DNA from: Thauera terpenica 58Eu
GTDB lineage: Bacteria; Pseudomonadota; Gammaproteobacteria; Burkholderiales; Rhodocyclaceae
Direction of reading: 5' to 3'
DNA length: 64,000 bases
Assembly (NCBI RefSeq): GCF_000443165.1
Contig: NZ_ATJV01000070.1
Location: 149,771-213,770 of the forward strand
The position numbers and the translations under genes were made by a program. A model generated the notes under the pieces. That model was given only the letters and a program-made list of their open reading frames with translations, was not told the origin of the DNA and did no database searches. Below are positions 18,358 to 26,374 of this stretch, one piece after another; position 1 is the first letter of the stretch, and every line of letters begins with the position of its first letter.

Positions 18358-18397
18358 TGTCGGGCGAATCGCCAAGCCTGAAGCGATTCGCCCGACA
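18358..18397. terminator. Strong hairpin terminator between the TPP remnant and wrbA
   Basis: TGTCGGGCGAATCGC (18358-18372) and GCGATTCGCCCGACA (18383-18397) form a perfect 15-bp stem with a 10-base loop. It lies between convergent transcription units, the plus-strand remnant and minus-strand wrbA (stop at 18437). ATTTC follows on the plus side. It is probably a shared terminator. Confidence 0.7.
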
Positions 18398-18436
18398 ATT
18401 TCAATGAGCTTCGATGAAGGTCATTGTCAGCCGACT

Positions 18437-19036
18437 TCAGCCTTTCAGCCTGGCTGCAATTTTCGCGACATATTCACCCTGATGACGAGCGATACCCAGT
18501 TCACGCTCGTCGGGCTGGCGCGAGCCATCGCCACCGGCAATCGTCGATGCGCCATAAGGCGTACCGCCACCGACCTGGGAAACATCAAACAGCGCAGGCG
18601 TGGTGTAGCCGATCGGCACGATGATCATGCCGTGGTGCGCGAGCGTGGTCCAGGTGGAGGTGATCGTCATCTCCTGCCCACCGCCTGTGCCGGTCGAAGT
18701 AAACACGCTGGCCACTTTGCCGGCCAAAGCGCCCTTGGCCCACAGTCCACCGGTCTGGTCAAAGAAGTTGCGCATCTGCGCGGACATGTTGCCGAACCGA
18801 GTGGGCGTGCCCACGATGATGGCGTCGTAGTCGGCGAGCTCAGACGGCTTGGCGACCGCCGCCGCTTGATCGACCTTGCCGCCGGCCGCCTTGAAGACCT
18901 CGGCATCCATGGTTTCCGGCACACGCTTCACCGTGACCTCCACGCCAGCGACGCTCCGAGCGCCTTCAGCAACTGCGTTCGCCATCGTTTCGATATGGCC
19001 GTACATGGAGTGATAAACAATCAGAACTTTAGTCAT
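18437..19036 (-). CDS. wrbA: NAD(P)H:quinone oxidoreductase WrbA
   Basis: WrbA is an FMN-dependent, tetrameric NAD(P)H:quinone oxidoreductase that reduces quinones by two electrons and avoids semiquinone radicals. The 199-residue protein begins [19 protein letters not shown] (flavodoxin-like FMN loop) and contains [20 protein letters not shown] and STGTGGGQE. Length matches E. coli WrbA (198). The upstream frame to 19120 is discarded because it adds 28 unrelated residues before the first beta strand. It lies downstream of the pirin gene on the same strand. Confidence 0.95.
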   Translation of the reverse strand: MTKVLIVYHSMYGHIETMANAVAEGARSVAGVEVTVKRVPETMDAEVFKAAGGKVDQAAAVAKPSELADYDAIIVGTPTRFGNMSAQMRNFFDQTGGLWAKGALAGKVASVFTSTGTGGGQEMTITSTWTTLAHHGMIIVPIGYTTPALFDVSQVGGGTPYGASTIAGGDGSRQPDERELGIARHQGEYVAKIAARLKG

Positions 19037-19156
19037 TTTTGCGTCCTCGCTGGATAAGATTCGATCTGCTTCTGCACTTCTCGTCATGCGGAAAAACCGG
19101 GGCATGACTCCCACGCCCAACCCTGAGGCTGGAACCCGACCACCTCGACTGCGTGC

Positions 19157-19855
19157 TCATGTCACATCCACCAGCACGATCTCACTGTCTTCCTGCGCGC
19201 TCACCCGCAACAGGACCTCGTCGTCTATTGCCAGGCCATCACCGGTCGCTGCCAGCACGCCGTTAACCTCGATCCGACCGCTGGCAGGAACCAGATAGAC
19301 CTTGCGCCCGGCGGCGATGTGATATTCGGCACTCTGCCCAGCCGCAAGGCTTGCAGCGACCACGCGCGCATTCGCACGGATCGGCAGTGCATCTGCGTCA
19401 CCGGACAAGCCGCTGGCGAGGGTGACAAAGGATCCGCTGCGCTCGACCTTGGGGAAAGGCTTGGACCCCCAGGCCGGCGGCAGGCCCTTTTCATCCGGCA
19501 TGATCCAGATCTGGAAGATCTGCGTGGGCTCACCCTCTTCATTGAGCTCACTGTGGGTAATGCCGGTTCCAGCACTCATCACCTGCACATCGCCCGCGGC
19601 GGTGCGGCCCTGATTGCCGAGGTTGTCCTTGTGCGTGATTGCACCCTTGCGCACATAGGTGATGATCTCCATATCGCGGTGGGGATGCGGTGGAAAACCG
19701 GTGTGCGCAGCGATGGTGTCGTCATTCCATACCCTGAGCGCGCCCCAACCCATGCGTTTGGGGTCGTAATATGAAGCGAATGAGAAATGGTGGCGGGCAT
19801 CCAGCCAGCCATGCTGGGCACCGCCCAGTTCAAGATGGGGTCGTAGCTCGATCAT
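19157..19855 (-). CDS. Pirin family protein (YhhW/YhaK-like bicupin)
   Basis: A 232-residue pirin of the short bacterial type. The metal-binding cupin motif reads GFPPHPHRDMEIITYV, followed by LGNQGRTAAGDVQVMSAGTGITHSE. Some members have quercetin 2,3-dioxygenase activity and are induced by electrophiles. It sits between WrbA and an MDR oxidoreductase on the same strand, in a group of quinone-handling genes. The C-terminal cupin lacks obvious metal ligands, as usual for the family. Confidence 0.93.
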   Translation of the reverse strand: MIELRPHLELGGAQHGWLDARHHFSFASYYDPKRMGWGALRVWNDDTIAAHTGFPPHPHRDMEIITYVRKGAITHKDNLGNQGRTAAGDVQVMSAGTGITHSELNEEGEPTQIFQIWIMPDEKGLPPAWGSKPFPKVERSGSFVTLASGLSGDADALPIRANARVVAASLAAGQSAEYHIAAGRKVYLVPASGRIEVNGVLAATGDGLAIDDEVLLRVSAQEDSEIVLVDVT

Positions 19856-19902
19856 CTCGGAATCTCCTTTTGATTTAATCCGTGCCTACAAGAGAGATAT
19901 TT

Positions 19903-20862
19903 CTATGGAATCAGAACAATCTTTTCAGAGCCACCCTCATTGATCCGATGATAGGCCGCGACCGCCTCTGCAAGCGGCAGTTCGATGAATCCACCTGGCA
20001 CCGGCAAGCCGTCCTCAAACGCAGCGCCTATTTTTTCAAGCATCCTCGCGCAATCCTGCAAGCTGTACAGCAGCGAGTTGACGCCGATAATCGCTCCGCC
20101 GCGACGGTATAGATTCAAGGAGGACATACTGATCACTCCATCCGCGGGCGCCGCAATTATCACCACGCGCCCAAACGTATCAACGCTATCAACCGCTGCC
20201 GACAACCAATAGCCAGTCGTATCGAAGACGACTTCCGGCGCGTGCTGTTCAAAGCGCGCTCGTGCCTGCTCCGGCAGTTGCGCTGCGTCCTGCAATTGAA
20301 AGGCGTTGACACCCTGGGCTTGCAGCTCTTTTGCGACCTCGGCACGCCGCACGCCCACTACAACATTCGCGCCCCGTGCTTTCCCCAGCGCTTGCGCAGC
20401 GCTGGCCACCGCACCGGCACCTATGATCAGGAAGCGGGTACCGGCCTTGACCTGGCTTCGCTCAAGCGCATCCCAAGCGGTGATGAATGGCACCCCGCAC
20501 GTGGCCGCCTGAGAAAAGCTGAGCGACGCCGGCATGGGTGCGACAGCATCGGCCGGCACAAGGACATATTGCGCATGGCAGCCGTCACGGTAGAAACCAA
20601 AGCCCTTGCCTGTACCGCCCCAGACCGCCTTCCCCTGCAGCTCTGGTGGCCCACTCACCACAACACCGGAAAAATCCCGCCCGGGAATACGCGGTGCCGT
20701 GGTGTAGGGAAAGCTACCAAGCACGTTCTTCAGATCGCTAGGGTTGATCCCCGTAGCCCGAACCTCAATCAGAATTTCACCCGGCCCAGGCACCGGTCTC
20801 GGCACATCGCGCACTTGAAGCGAATCCAGCGTGCCGGTATCTGAAAACTGCAGAGCTTGCAT
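19903..20862 (-). CDS. MDR-superfamily NAD(P)H oxidoreductase (quinone oxidoreductase-like)
   Basis: A 319-residue medium-chain reductase. It has an N-terminal GroES-like domain (GPGEILIEVRATGINPSDLK; GRDFSGVVV) and a Rossmann domain with IIGAGAVASAAQALGKARGA. The structural-zinc cysteines of alcohol dehydrogenases are absent, which fits the zinc-independent quinone/enone reductase branch. The C-terminus ends GGSEKIVLIP. It lies 47 bases upstream of the pirin gene and 59 bases downstream of the glutathionyl-hydroquinone reductase gene, and is probably co-expressed with both. Confidence 0.88.
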   Translation of the reverse strand: MQALQFSDTGTLDSLQVRDVPRPVPGPGEILIEVRATGINPSDLKNVLGSFPYTTAPRIPGRDFSGVVVSGPPELQGKAVWGGTGKGFGFYRDGCHAQYVLVPADAVAPMPASLSFSQAATCGVPFITAWDALERSQVKAGTRFLIIGAGAVASAAQALGKARGANVVVGVRRAEVAKELQAQGVNAFQLQDAAQLPEQARARFEQHAPEVVFDTTGYWLSAAVDSVDTFGRVVIIAAPADGVISMSSLNLYRRGGAIIGVNSLLYSLQDCARMLEKIGAAFEDGLPVPGGFIELPLAEAVAAYHRINEGGSEKIVLIP

Positions 20863-20921
20863 GATAGCCCTCGATTAATTGAGTCATATATGCCGCACAC
20901 GGCATGTAATTTATTTTCCGC

Positions 20922-21917
20922 TCAGTTGGCCTGGCTCCGCTTGAATCGCTCGCGCAGGTGCGGAGTATCGAGATTCAGCACAGGACCCGCCGGCACAACG
21001 CCCGTTGGATTGATGGTGTCATGACTGCGGTAATAGTGCTCCTTGATATGCTTCATATTGACGGTCGCAGCCACACCAGGCCACTGGTAAAGCTCTCGCA
21101 GATAATCTGCCAGATGCGGATAATCTTCGATCCGCCTCAAGTTGCACTTGAAGTGCCCGTGATAGACAGCATCAAAACGCACAAGCGTCGTAAACAAACG
21201 CCAATCCGCCTCAGTAATCTGCTCGCCGAGCAGGTAACGCTGTTTCGACAGACGTTCTTCCAGCTCATCCAGGGTCTCGAACAAGGGAAAGACCGCCTGC
21301 TCGTAAGCTTCCTGAGTAGTCGCAAATCCAGCCTTGTAGACTCCGTTATTTACACGGTCATAGATCTGATCGTTGATGCCACCAATTTCCGTGCGCAGAG
21401 CTTGCGGATAATAATCTCCAGGCGTGGCGCCAATACCATCGAAAGCGGAGTTCATCATGCGAATGATTTCGGAAGACTCATTGCTGACAAACAAGTTCTG
21501 CTTTTTATCCCACAATACCGGTATCGTCACTCGCCCACTGTATTCAGGGTCGGCGGCCGTATAAATCTGGTGCATGTAGCGCGCTTGAAACACCGGGTCT
21601 GCCACCACGCCTTCGCCAGCTTCAAAAGTCCAGCCATGTTCGCGCATCAAGGGGTTCACCACCGAGACCGAAATCATCGACTCCAGCCCTTTCAGTTTGC
21701 GAAAGATCAAGGTCCTGTGTGCCCAAGGGCAGGCCAGGCAGACGTACAGATGGTAGCGTCCAGCTTCGGCCTTGAAACCGCCCTCACCGCTTGGACCCGC
21801 GCTGCCATCGGCCGTGACCCAGTTGCGAAATTGCGACTCGCTGCGAGCGAAGCGGCCATCGGTGGAGTCGGTGTCATACCACTGGTCAAGCCATTGACCT
21901 TTCACGAGCAATCCCAT
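20922..21917 (-). CDS. Glutathionyl-hydroquinone reductase (YqjG/ECM4-like, Xi-class GST)
   Basis: Members of this family use glutathione to reduce glutathionyl-hydroquinones, rescuing quinones that have reacted with GSH. The 331-residue protein has the catalytic CPWAH motif in YHLYVCLACPWAHRTLI (about residue 60), NESSEIIRMMN, and a helical C-terminal domain with LTEADWRLF-like ITEADWRLFTTLVRFD. ATG 21917 (MGLLVKGQW) is chosen because it gives the family's usual N-terminus and length; 36 further upstream codons are not conserved in character. It is divergent from the LysR gene. Confidence 0.93.
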   Translation of the reverse strand: MGLLVKGQWLDQWYDTDSTDGRFARSESQFRNWVTADGSAGPSGEGGFKAEAGRYHLYVCLACPWAHRTLIFRKLKGLESMISVSVVNPLMREHGWTFEAGEGVVADPVFQARYMHQIYTAADPEYSGRVTIPVLWDKKQNLFVSNESSEIIRMMNSAFDGIGATPGDYYPQALRTEIGGINDQIYDRVNNGVYKAGFATTQEAYEQAVFPLFETLDELEERLSKQRYLLGEQITEADWRLFTTLVRFDAVYHGHFKCNLRRIEDYPHLADYLRELYQWPGVAATVNMKHIKEHYYRSHDTINPTGVVPAGPVLNLDTPHLRERFKRSQAN

Positions 21918-22058
21918 TTGCTGCCTCCGTTCATTTTTGATTGTGATGAGCACAAGGGCCGCGCTGGCGGACAGCTTCCCCATCAAGCCGGTCGAATTTC
22001 TCTCACTTGCAAGCGCGCCATGCATAAACTTCCTGCTCGCCGCTCTCTTTCAAGAAAT

Positions 22059-22077
22059 ATCAATCAGGCTGTTTGAT
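22059..22077. promoter_or_regulatory. Candidate LysR-type operator (ATCAA-N9-TTGAT)
   Basis: ATCAATCAGGCTGTTTGAT is an inverted repeat with the T-N11-A geometry of LysR-regulator boxes. It lies in the 234-base divergent region between the glutathionyl-hydroquinone reductase and lysR genes, 75 bases before the lysR ATG. TATAAT follows at 22086-22091. No second copy was noticed near the other genes of the group. Confidence 0.4.
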
Positions 22078-22151
22078 GTACGCACTATAATGCAATGGGT
22101 TGGCGAAAAATAACGGAATGATCTGAGCTTTATAGTCAGAAAAACTGAACA

Positions 22152-23072
22152 ATGACCTTGCTTATCACTCTGGATGCGCTGCAGACCCTGGACGCGATCG
22201 AGCGCCGCCAAAGCTTTGCCGCCGCCGCCGAAGAGCTGCACCGCGTGCCGTCCGCGGTCTCCTACACCATCAACAAGCTGGAAGAAGACCTCGGCGTCGC
22301 GCTCTTCGACCGCAGCCGGCGCAAAGCCGAGCTGACCGCAATTGGCCGCCTGGTGCTGGAGGAAGGCCGGAAGATTCTCAAAGCCGCTGAGCAATTGACC
22401 GCGCTTGCCCGCCAGGCGGCCGACGGCTGGGAGGTGGAGCTTCGCATCTGCATCGACAGCATACTGAGCTGCGACCCCATCTATGACCTGATTGCAGCCT
22501 TCCAGCGCGTACAGCCCAAGACCGAGATCCGCCTGACTGAAGAAGTGCTCGGCGGTAGCTGGGATGCGCTGTGCGACGACCGCTGTGATCTGGTGATCGG
22601 CGCCGAGGGCGCGCCCCCTGCCCCTGGGCTTGCCCTGCATTCACTGGGCAAAGTGAAGTTCGGATTTGCCGTTGCCGCCGGCCATGCGCTGACCGAACTG
22701 CCGCAGCCGCTGCCGGCGAGTGCGATTCAGGACTACCCTACGGTGATCGTGGCCGACAGCTCACAGCGCCTACCCGTACGCTCCGCCGGGCTGCTCGATG
22801 GCCGCAGCCGCATCATCGTGCCTGGCATCGAGCACAAGATGGAGGTTCAGCGCAAGGGGCTGGGTGTCGGCTACCTACCGCTGCACCGCATCACTCAGCA
22901 GCTGGCTGAAGGACAATTGGTGCTTCTGGAATTGGATGCGCCGCGACCGCCGACAGAAATATCGGCTGCCTGGCGTCGGGGCAATACGGGAAAAGCGCTG
23001 AAGTGGTTTGTCGATCGCCTCAAGAAGATGCATTTCGATACCGAGCGCGGCATCCTGACCCAGAATCCATAA
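22152..23072 (+). CDS. LysR family transcriptional regulator (YhaJ-like context)
   Basis: A 306-residue LysR-type regulator. The winged HTH occupies about residues 5-65 (RRQSFAAAAEELHRVPSAVSYT, then LEEDLGVALFDRSRRKAELT), followed by a periplasmic-binding-protein-like effector domain. It is transcribed divergently from the quinone-defence group. In E. coli the LysR regulator YhaJ controls yhaK (pirin) and yqjFG in response to quinone-like compounds. The matching set of neighbours here (pirin, YqjG-type enzyme) suggests a similar job, but that is inference from context. Confidence 0.92.
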   Translation: MTLLITLDALQTLDAIERRQSFAAAAEELHRVPSAVSYTINKLEEDLGVALFDRSRRKAELTAIGRLVLEEGRKILKAAEQLTALARQAADGWEVELRICIDSILSCDPIYDLIAAFQRVQPKTEIRLTEEVLGGSWDALCDDRCDLVIGAEGAPPAPGLALHSLGKVKFGFAVAAGHALTELPQPLPASAIQDYPTVIVADSSQRLPVRSAGLLDGRSRIIVPGIEHKMEVQRKGLGVGYLPLHRITQQLAEGQLVLLELDAPRPPTEISAAWRRGNTGKALKWFVDRLKKMHFDTERGILTQNP

Positions 23073-23137
23073 GCTCAGCCCCTTCGATACCGAAGCGATC
23101 GACCTCTTCGCTTCTAGCGCTAGTTCTCGAGGCCATC

Positions 23138-23899
23138 ATGAGGCGCAAACGCACAACGCCCCTGAAGGATGATCAGATCAACCTCGGCTCCTGCTCAACC
23201 GAGCTGCGCGCCCGGATCCTGAGCAACGCACCGTATTTCCGTGGCTTGCCGCAGCCGGCAATCGATGCCGTGAATGGTCTGTTCCGCAGCGTCAGCCATC
23301 CGGCCGGCACGGCGCTCTACCATGAAGGCGAGCCGGTGCAGGCGCTCTTTCTGGTGGCCCATGGCACAGTCAAGCTGCTCCAGCACAGCGTCGCCGGAGA
23401 CAAGGTCGTACTCGATCTGCTGAGCCAGGGTGATTCCTTTGGCGGCCTGAGCGCACTCCGTCAGGGCCGCTATCCGCACAGCGCCATCGCCCAGACCGGC
23501 TGCTGCGTGCTGACGATCACGACGGCGGACTTCCGCCATCTGCTGAGCACCTATCCAGAGGTGGCGCTGAGCGCGCTCGACGGCGTGGTGAGTGATCTCG
23601 AAGCCGCGCATGATGTCATCCGCGCGCTCAGCACGCTGCCGGTGGAGGCGCGCATCGCACAAGTGCTGCTCGACCTCGCCGATCGGCTGGGCGAGGTCCA
23701 CGAAGACGGCATCCTGATCCAGTCTCCACTTTCGCAGCGCGACCTGGCCGCCATGGTGGCGAGCACTGCGGCGACCGTAAGCCGGGTCATTTCCAGCCTG
23801 CGGCGGCGGGGCTATGTCGATACCGGGCGGCAATGGATACGAGTGCGCGATCGCAGCGCGCTGGCAAGTCTGGCTGACGAGGCTGAGCACGCGCGCTGA
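23138..23899 (+). CDS. Crp/Fnr family transcriptional regulator
   Basis: A 253-residue regulator with an N-terminal cyclic-nucleotide-binding-like domain (GEPVQALFLVAHGTVKLLQ; LSQGDSFGGLSAL) and a C-terminal Crp-type winged HTH (SQRDLAAMVASTAATVSRVISSLRRRG). Cysteines near the N-terminus (CSTELRAR) and at CCVL do not form the FNR 4Fe-4S pattern. Start 23138 (MRRKRTT) is chosen because the longer frame overlaps the end of the lysR gene. The next plus-strand genes are a metal-binding HMA protein and a P-type ATPase, which it may control. Confidence 0.9.
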   Translation: MRRKRTTPLKDDQINLGSCSTELRARILSNAPYFRGLPQPAIDAVNGLFRSVSHPAGTALYHEGEPVQALFLVAHGTVKLLQHSVAGDKVVLDLLSQGDSFGGLSALRQGRYPHSAIAQTGCCVLTITTADFRHLLSTYPEVALSALDGVVSDLEAAHDVIRALSTLPVEARIAQVLLDLADRLGEVHEDGILIQSPLSQRDLAAMVASTAATVSRVISSLRRRGYVDTGRQWIRVRDRSALASLADEAEHAR

Positions 23900-24079
23900 G
23901 GGCGCGTCCGGCACTTTCGCTGCCGATCTCATCGCCTCCGCCGCCAGCGCGGGTCGCGCGGCGCTCCGATCCATCAATTCTTTGGTGGGTCTGTGGACCA
24001 ATATGTTCCAGCGCATATAAAGAATGGCCTACATCGTGCATCCTGGGTCTATCGAATTCAGATAGACAGGAGAATCACG

Positions 24080-24295
24080 ATGAAAACCATCCTACGTAGC
24101 GACGATTTGAGCTGCCCTTCCTGTGTTCCCAAGATCGAGAAGGCCTTGGGCCAGATCGACGGCGTCACCGACGCGAAGGTCCACTTCGCCACCGGGCGCA
24201 TCGAGGTCGAATACGACGCGGATCAGGTGAAAACCGACCATCTGGTTTCAGCGGTACGTGACGTCGGTTACGAGGTTCGCGTCAGCGCGTTCTGA
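24080..24295 (+). CDS. Small heavy-metal-associated (HMA) domain protein
   Basis: A 71-residue single ferredoxin-like HMA domain, of the CopZ/MerP kind, with the metal-binding motif LSCPSCVPKIEKAL where most members have MxCxxC. ATG 24080 follows AGGAGAATCACG, a good ribosome-binding site; the longer frame starting at 23993 is not supported. No signal peptide, so it is cytoplasmic. The P-type ATPase gene starts 60 bases later and itself lacks an N-terminal HMA domain, so this protein probably delivers metal to it in trans. Confidence 0.9.
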   Translation: MKTILRSDDLSCPSCVPKIEKALGQIDGVTDAKVHFATGRIEVEYDADQVKTDHLVSAVRDVGYEVRVSAF

Positions 24296-24301
24296 GTTTC
24301 C

Positions 24302-24336
24302 GGGCCGGGGGTGGGCTGTGTGCCTGTCCCCGGCCC
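24302..24336. promoter_or_regulatory. Hairpin between the HMA and ATPase genes
   Basis: GGGCCGGGG (24302-24310) pairs with CCCCGGCCC (24328-24336) over a 17-base loop, just after the HMA stop and 20 bases before the ATPase ATG. With no T-run it is more likely an intercistronic stem that sets the ratio of the two proteins than a full terminator. Confidence 0.4.
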
Positions 24337-24355
24337 CACGATGAGGTAAGCAAAC

Positions 24356-26326
24356 ATGAGATTTTCAGAAAAGTTGTCCCAATGGCGCCGGGCGTGGAAT
24401 TCACCCGCAATTCGGCGCGGCATTGTCGTGCTGGTGGCCGGTGCGGCAGGCCTTGGCGGTGTCGCCAGCAACTTCCTCGGTGGCCCGACTGGCCTGACCG
24501 ATGGACTGTGGCTGTTTGCCGCGCTGGTCGCGGGCACCGAGATCGCGCTGCGGGCGTTTGCAGCCCTGCGCGTACGCTCGTTCAGCATCGAGCTGCTGGT
24601 CACCATTGCCGCCGTCGGCGCACTGTTCATCGGCGAGTACTGGGAGTCGGCCGCCGTCACTTTCCTGTTCGTGCTGGGAGGCTATCTGGAAGCGCGAACC
24701 CTGGCACGGACGCGCTCGGCCCTCAAGGAGCTGCTGGCGCTGGCACCGACCGAAGTCACCGTTCTGCGCGACGGCACAGAGCTCACCCTGGCACCGCACG
24801 AGGTCATCAAGGGCGATACGGTGGTGGTTCGCCCGGGCGGACGCCTCGGCGTCGATGGTGTCATCCTCAGCGGACAGGCCGCGATTGACGAGAGCGCGAT
24901 CACCGGCGAGCCGATTCCTGCGCAGAAGCAGGTGGGCGACAGCGTGTTCGCGGGCACGGTCAGCCATGACGGCTATCTCGAGGTACGTGCCGAAAGCGTC
25001 GGTATTGACACCACTCTGGCGCGCATCATTCAACGTGTCGAACAGGCACAAGAGGCCAAGGCGCCGACTCAGCGCATGATCGAGCGCTTTGCGAGTTGGT
25101 ACACGCCGGCAATCATCATCATGGCCGTCGGTGCCTATGCCGTGACCAGGGATGTCGCCCTGGCGCTGACCTTGCTGGTGATCGCCTGTCCGGGTGCGCT
25201 GGTCATCTCCACGCCGATCTCGGTCATCGCCGGCATCGGCCGCGCCGCGCGTGGCGGCATCCTGATCAAGGGGGGTGAGCACCTGGAGGCCGCGGGCCGT
25301 ATCCGCGCCATTGCTTTTGACAAGACCGGCACGCTCACCGAGGGCCGCCCCGAAGTGCTGACGGTCACGCCGCTGGCCGGAATTCCGGCACTGCCGGCGA
25401 TGCCCGATGAAGTCATGCCCCGCACCCGCCTGCTGCACTGGGCGGCGCTGGCGGAGAGCGGGTCCGAGCACCCTCTCGGCCGCGCGGTCGAGCGCGCACT
25501 GCCAGCGGATTATGTCGGTCCTCGTGCCGATCAGTTTGAAACTGCGCCGGGTGGCGGCATCAGCGCCCAATGGCAGAGTGAGCGGGTCGAGATCGGCAGT
25601 CCGGACTGGCTCGAAACCCGCGTCAGTGAATGGTCGGACGCGGCAAGAGCGGCGCTGGACGAGATCCGCAAGCGCGGTGAGACGGTAGCAGCGGTCGCGG
25701 TAAACGGCAGCCTGGTTGGCCTCCTCGGCTTCGCAGACCGCCTGCGCCCTGAAGCGGCCGCCGCATTGCAGCATCTGCGTGAGATCGGCGTGAAGCGCCT
25801 GGTGATGCTCACCGGCGACCACGAGGCCAGCGCACAGCGCATCGCACGTGAAATCGGGATCGATGAAGTACACGCCAGCTTGCTGCCCGAGCAAAAGCTG
25901 CAGGCCATCCAGGCCATACAGCGCGAGACCGGCCCTACCGCCATGGTCGGCGACGGCATCAACGACGCACCCGCGCTGGCGACGGCAGATATCGGCATCG
26001 CCATGGGCGTGGCTGGCACCGACGTCGCCATCGAGAGCGCTGACATCGCGCTCATGGCGGATGATCTGGGCAAGATCGCAGAAGCGATCGGGCTGGCACG
26101 CGCCACCCTGAACAACATTCGTCAGAACGTGGCGATCGCCCTGCTGACGGTGTTCGGCTTGTTGGCCGGTGTTCTGGCCAACGAGGTGCACATGGCCGGT
26201 GGCATGTTCATCCACCAGGTGTCGGTGCTGGTGGTGGTACTCAACGGCATGCGACTGATGCGCGCCCGTCCCGCCCGCAAGCGGCACGCCGCGCCCGCTA
26301 CCCAGCGCCTGGCTCGGGCCACGTAA
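24356..26326 (+). CDS. Heavy-metal-translocating P1B-type ATPase with a CPG membrane motif
   Basis: A 656-residue inner-membrane metal pump. It shows the actuator loop AITGEPIP, phosphorylation motif FDKTGTLTEG, P1B-specific SGSEHPLGRAVE, LTGDHEASAQ and VGDGINDAPALA. The transmembrane metal motif is IACPGALVIS, CPG rather than the CPC of Cu/Zn/Cd pumps. There is no N-terminal HMA domain, but a separate HMA protein is encoded directly upstream. Membrane helices occur around residues 20-120, 235-290 and 590-640. The transported ion cannot be deduced from the CPG motif. A Crp-type regulator precedes the pair. Confidence 0.92.
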   Translation: MRFSEKLSQWRRAWNSPAIRRGIVVLVAGAAGLGGVASNFLGGPTGLTDGLWLFAALVAGTEIALRAFAALRVRSFSIELLVTIAAVGALFIGEYWESAAVTFLFVLGGYLEARTLARTRSALKELLALAPTEVTVLRDGTELTLAPHEVIKGDTVVVRPGGRLGVDGVILSGQAAIDESAITGEPIPAQKQVGDSVFAGTVSHDGYLEVRAESVGIDTTLARIIQRVEQAQEAKAPTQRMIERFASWYTPAIIIMAVGAYAVTRDVALALTLLVIACPGALVISTPISVIAGIGRAARGGILIKGGEHLEAAGRIRAIAFDKTGTLTEGRPEVLTVTPLAGIPALPAMPDEVMPRTRLLHWAALAESGSEHPLGRAVERALPADYVGPRADQFETAPGGGISAQWQSERVEIGSPDWLETRVSEWSDAARAALDEIRKRGETVAAVAVNGSLVGLLGFADRLRPEAAAALQHLREIGVKRLVMLTGDHEASAQRIAREIGIDEVHASLLPEQKLQAIQAIQRETGPTAMVGDGINDAPALATADIGIAMGVAGTDVAIESADIALMADDLGKIAEAIGLARATLNNIRQNVAIALLTVFGLLAGVLANEVHMAGGMFIHQVSVLVVVLNGMRLMRARPARKRHAAPATQRLARAT

Positions 26327-26374
26327 GGGCTTGATCGCCAGAGAGGGCGGGGTGTTCTTCCTGTGCTGAACACC

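Noticed and set aside
20890..20905. ATGCCG-CACA-CGGCAT hairpin between the hydroquinone reductase and MDR genes
   Set aside because: Only a 6-bp stem without a T-run; too weak to call a terminator or operator with any confidence.
23982..24001. TTGGT...ACCAA inverted repeat (core GGTC-TGTG-GACC) before the HMA gene
   Set aside because: It does not match the FNR/Crp consensus and was seen once only, so I could not separate it from chance.
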